Source: Paracoccaceae bacterium (lineage in GTDB: Bacteria; Pseudomonadota; Alphaproteobacteria; Rhodobacterales; Rhodobacteraceae). Taken from it: a stretch of DNA of 5,603 nucleotides. Positions 5,148 to 5,603 of the stretch are shown here, piece by piece. Location of the stretch: contig SLQN01000123.1 in the NCBI GenBank assembly GCA_007131465.1, positions 1 through 5,603 on the forward strand, written 5' to 3'. How positions within the stretch are numbered: the stretch's first letter is position 1; each line of letters starts with the position of its first letter. A program made the translations under genes and the position numbers. The notes under the pieces were generated by a model. That model saw only the letters and a list, made by a program, of their open reading frames with translations, searched no databases and had not been told where the DNA came from.

Positions 5148-5603
5148 TCACTCTTCAGCGGCGGTTTCTTCTTCTTCCGCATCTGCGGCCGCGAGTGCGC
5201 GCGGAGCCGCGATATTGGCGATCACGAAATCGCGATCGATGGTCGGTTTCGTGCCTTCGGGCAGCGTGATCGCCGCAATCGTGATCGTTTCACCGATCAT
5301 GCGGCCTTCAAGATCCACCACCAGCCGTTCGGGGATATCACCCGCAAGCACGTTCAGTTCAACCTCGGGGCGCACCACGGTCAGTGTGCCGCCGCGCTTC
5401 AGTCCGACGCATTTGTCGGCATTGATGAAGTCGACATGGATGAACAGGTTGATCCGGCTGGTCCGGCGCAGGCGCATCAGGTCTACATGCGTCGGCAAGC
5501 CTTTCACGACATCGCGCTGCACGCCGCGACAGATGACACGCACGTCCTCCTGCCCGTCAACCTTCAGGTTGAACAGCGTCGACAGGAAGCGCCCTGCCTT
5601 CAG
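5148..5603 (-). CDS. rplY: 50S ribosomal protein L25 (CTC/TL5 long form), 5' end outside window
   Basis: L25 binds 5S rRNA in the large ribosomal subunit; the long form is also called general stress protein Ctc. The frame is open to the window edge: 151 residues are visible and roughly the first 50-60 are missing, judged from the usual length near 200. Visible blocks include [85 protein letters not shown] and [11 protein letters not shown]. The tail is Ala/Glu-rich ([12 protein letters not shown]), typical of alphaproteobacterial long L25. The first in-frame GTG at 5543 is an internal Val, because homology continues upstream of it. It has its own terminator directly downstream and is convergent with the methyltransferase gene. 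Confidence 0.97.
   Translation of the reverse strand: MKAGRFLSTLFNLKVDGQEDVRVICRGVQRDVVKGLPTHVDLMRLRRTSRINLFIHVDFINADKCVGLKRGGTLTVVRPEVELNVLAGDIPERLVVDLEGRMIGETITIAAITLPEGTKPTIDRDFVIANIAAPRALAAADAEEEETAAEE

Overview
The window is GC-rich, densely coded DNA that reads like an alphaproteobacterium of the Rhodobacteraceae/Roseobacter group. The basis is the character of the proteins: a TrpB with a Cys-type glycine loop, a long CTC-type ribosomal protein L25 with an acidic tail, Pth near L25, and a PepSY-like exported protein beside a small membrane-anchored LuxR-type regulator. This placement is from recognition, not from a search. Most of the content is chromosomal housekeeping and conserved hypothetical genes. 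I see no integrase, transposase, CRISPR array, tRNA, rRNA or defence genes.

Layout. Bases 1-462 hold the 3' part of trpB (+). A 16-bp perfect palindrome (459-474) covers its stop codon. Bases 463-838 contain no convincing gene but end in a strong rightward intrinsic terminator (766-804), only 34 bp before the next start codon. Bases 839-1186 encode a small exported PepSY-like protein, and 1244-1765 encode a two-TM LuxR-type HTH protein; the two form a probable operon (+). Convergent to them is a leftward operon: pth (3926-3237), a DUF2332 protein (3240-2206, GTGA overlap with pth) and a DUF2237 protein (2145-1756, tail overlapping the luxR-like gene). Divergent from pth is a rightward pair: an IsdG/HmoA-like ABM monooxygenase (4048-4362) and a FkbM-like methyltransferase (4370-5056). 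The right end is the 3' part of rplY (leftward, 5148-5603) with its own intrinsic terminator (5093-5123).

How the genes work together. TrpB makes tryptophan. Pth recycles peptidyl-tRNA, and L25 is a 5S-rRNA-binding ribosomal protein. The rplY and pth genes share orientation but are separated by the oppositely oriented ABM/methyltransferase pair and by an rplY terminator, so pth needs its own promoter in the 121-bp divergent gap. The PepSY-like/LuxR-like pair suggests an envelope-linked regulatory module. The most interesting points are a possible transcription attenuator or small RNA upstream of that pair, and the intact IsdG-type catalytic triad in the ABM protein. I do not see a convincing new multi-gene system; the window looks mostly ordinary.
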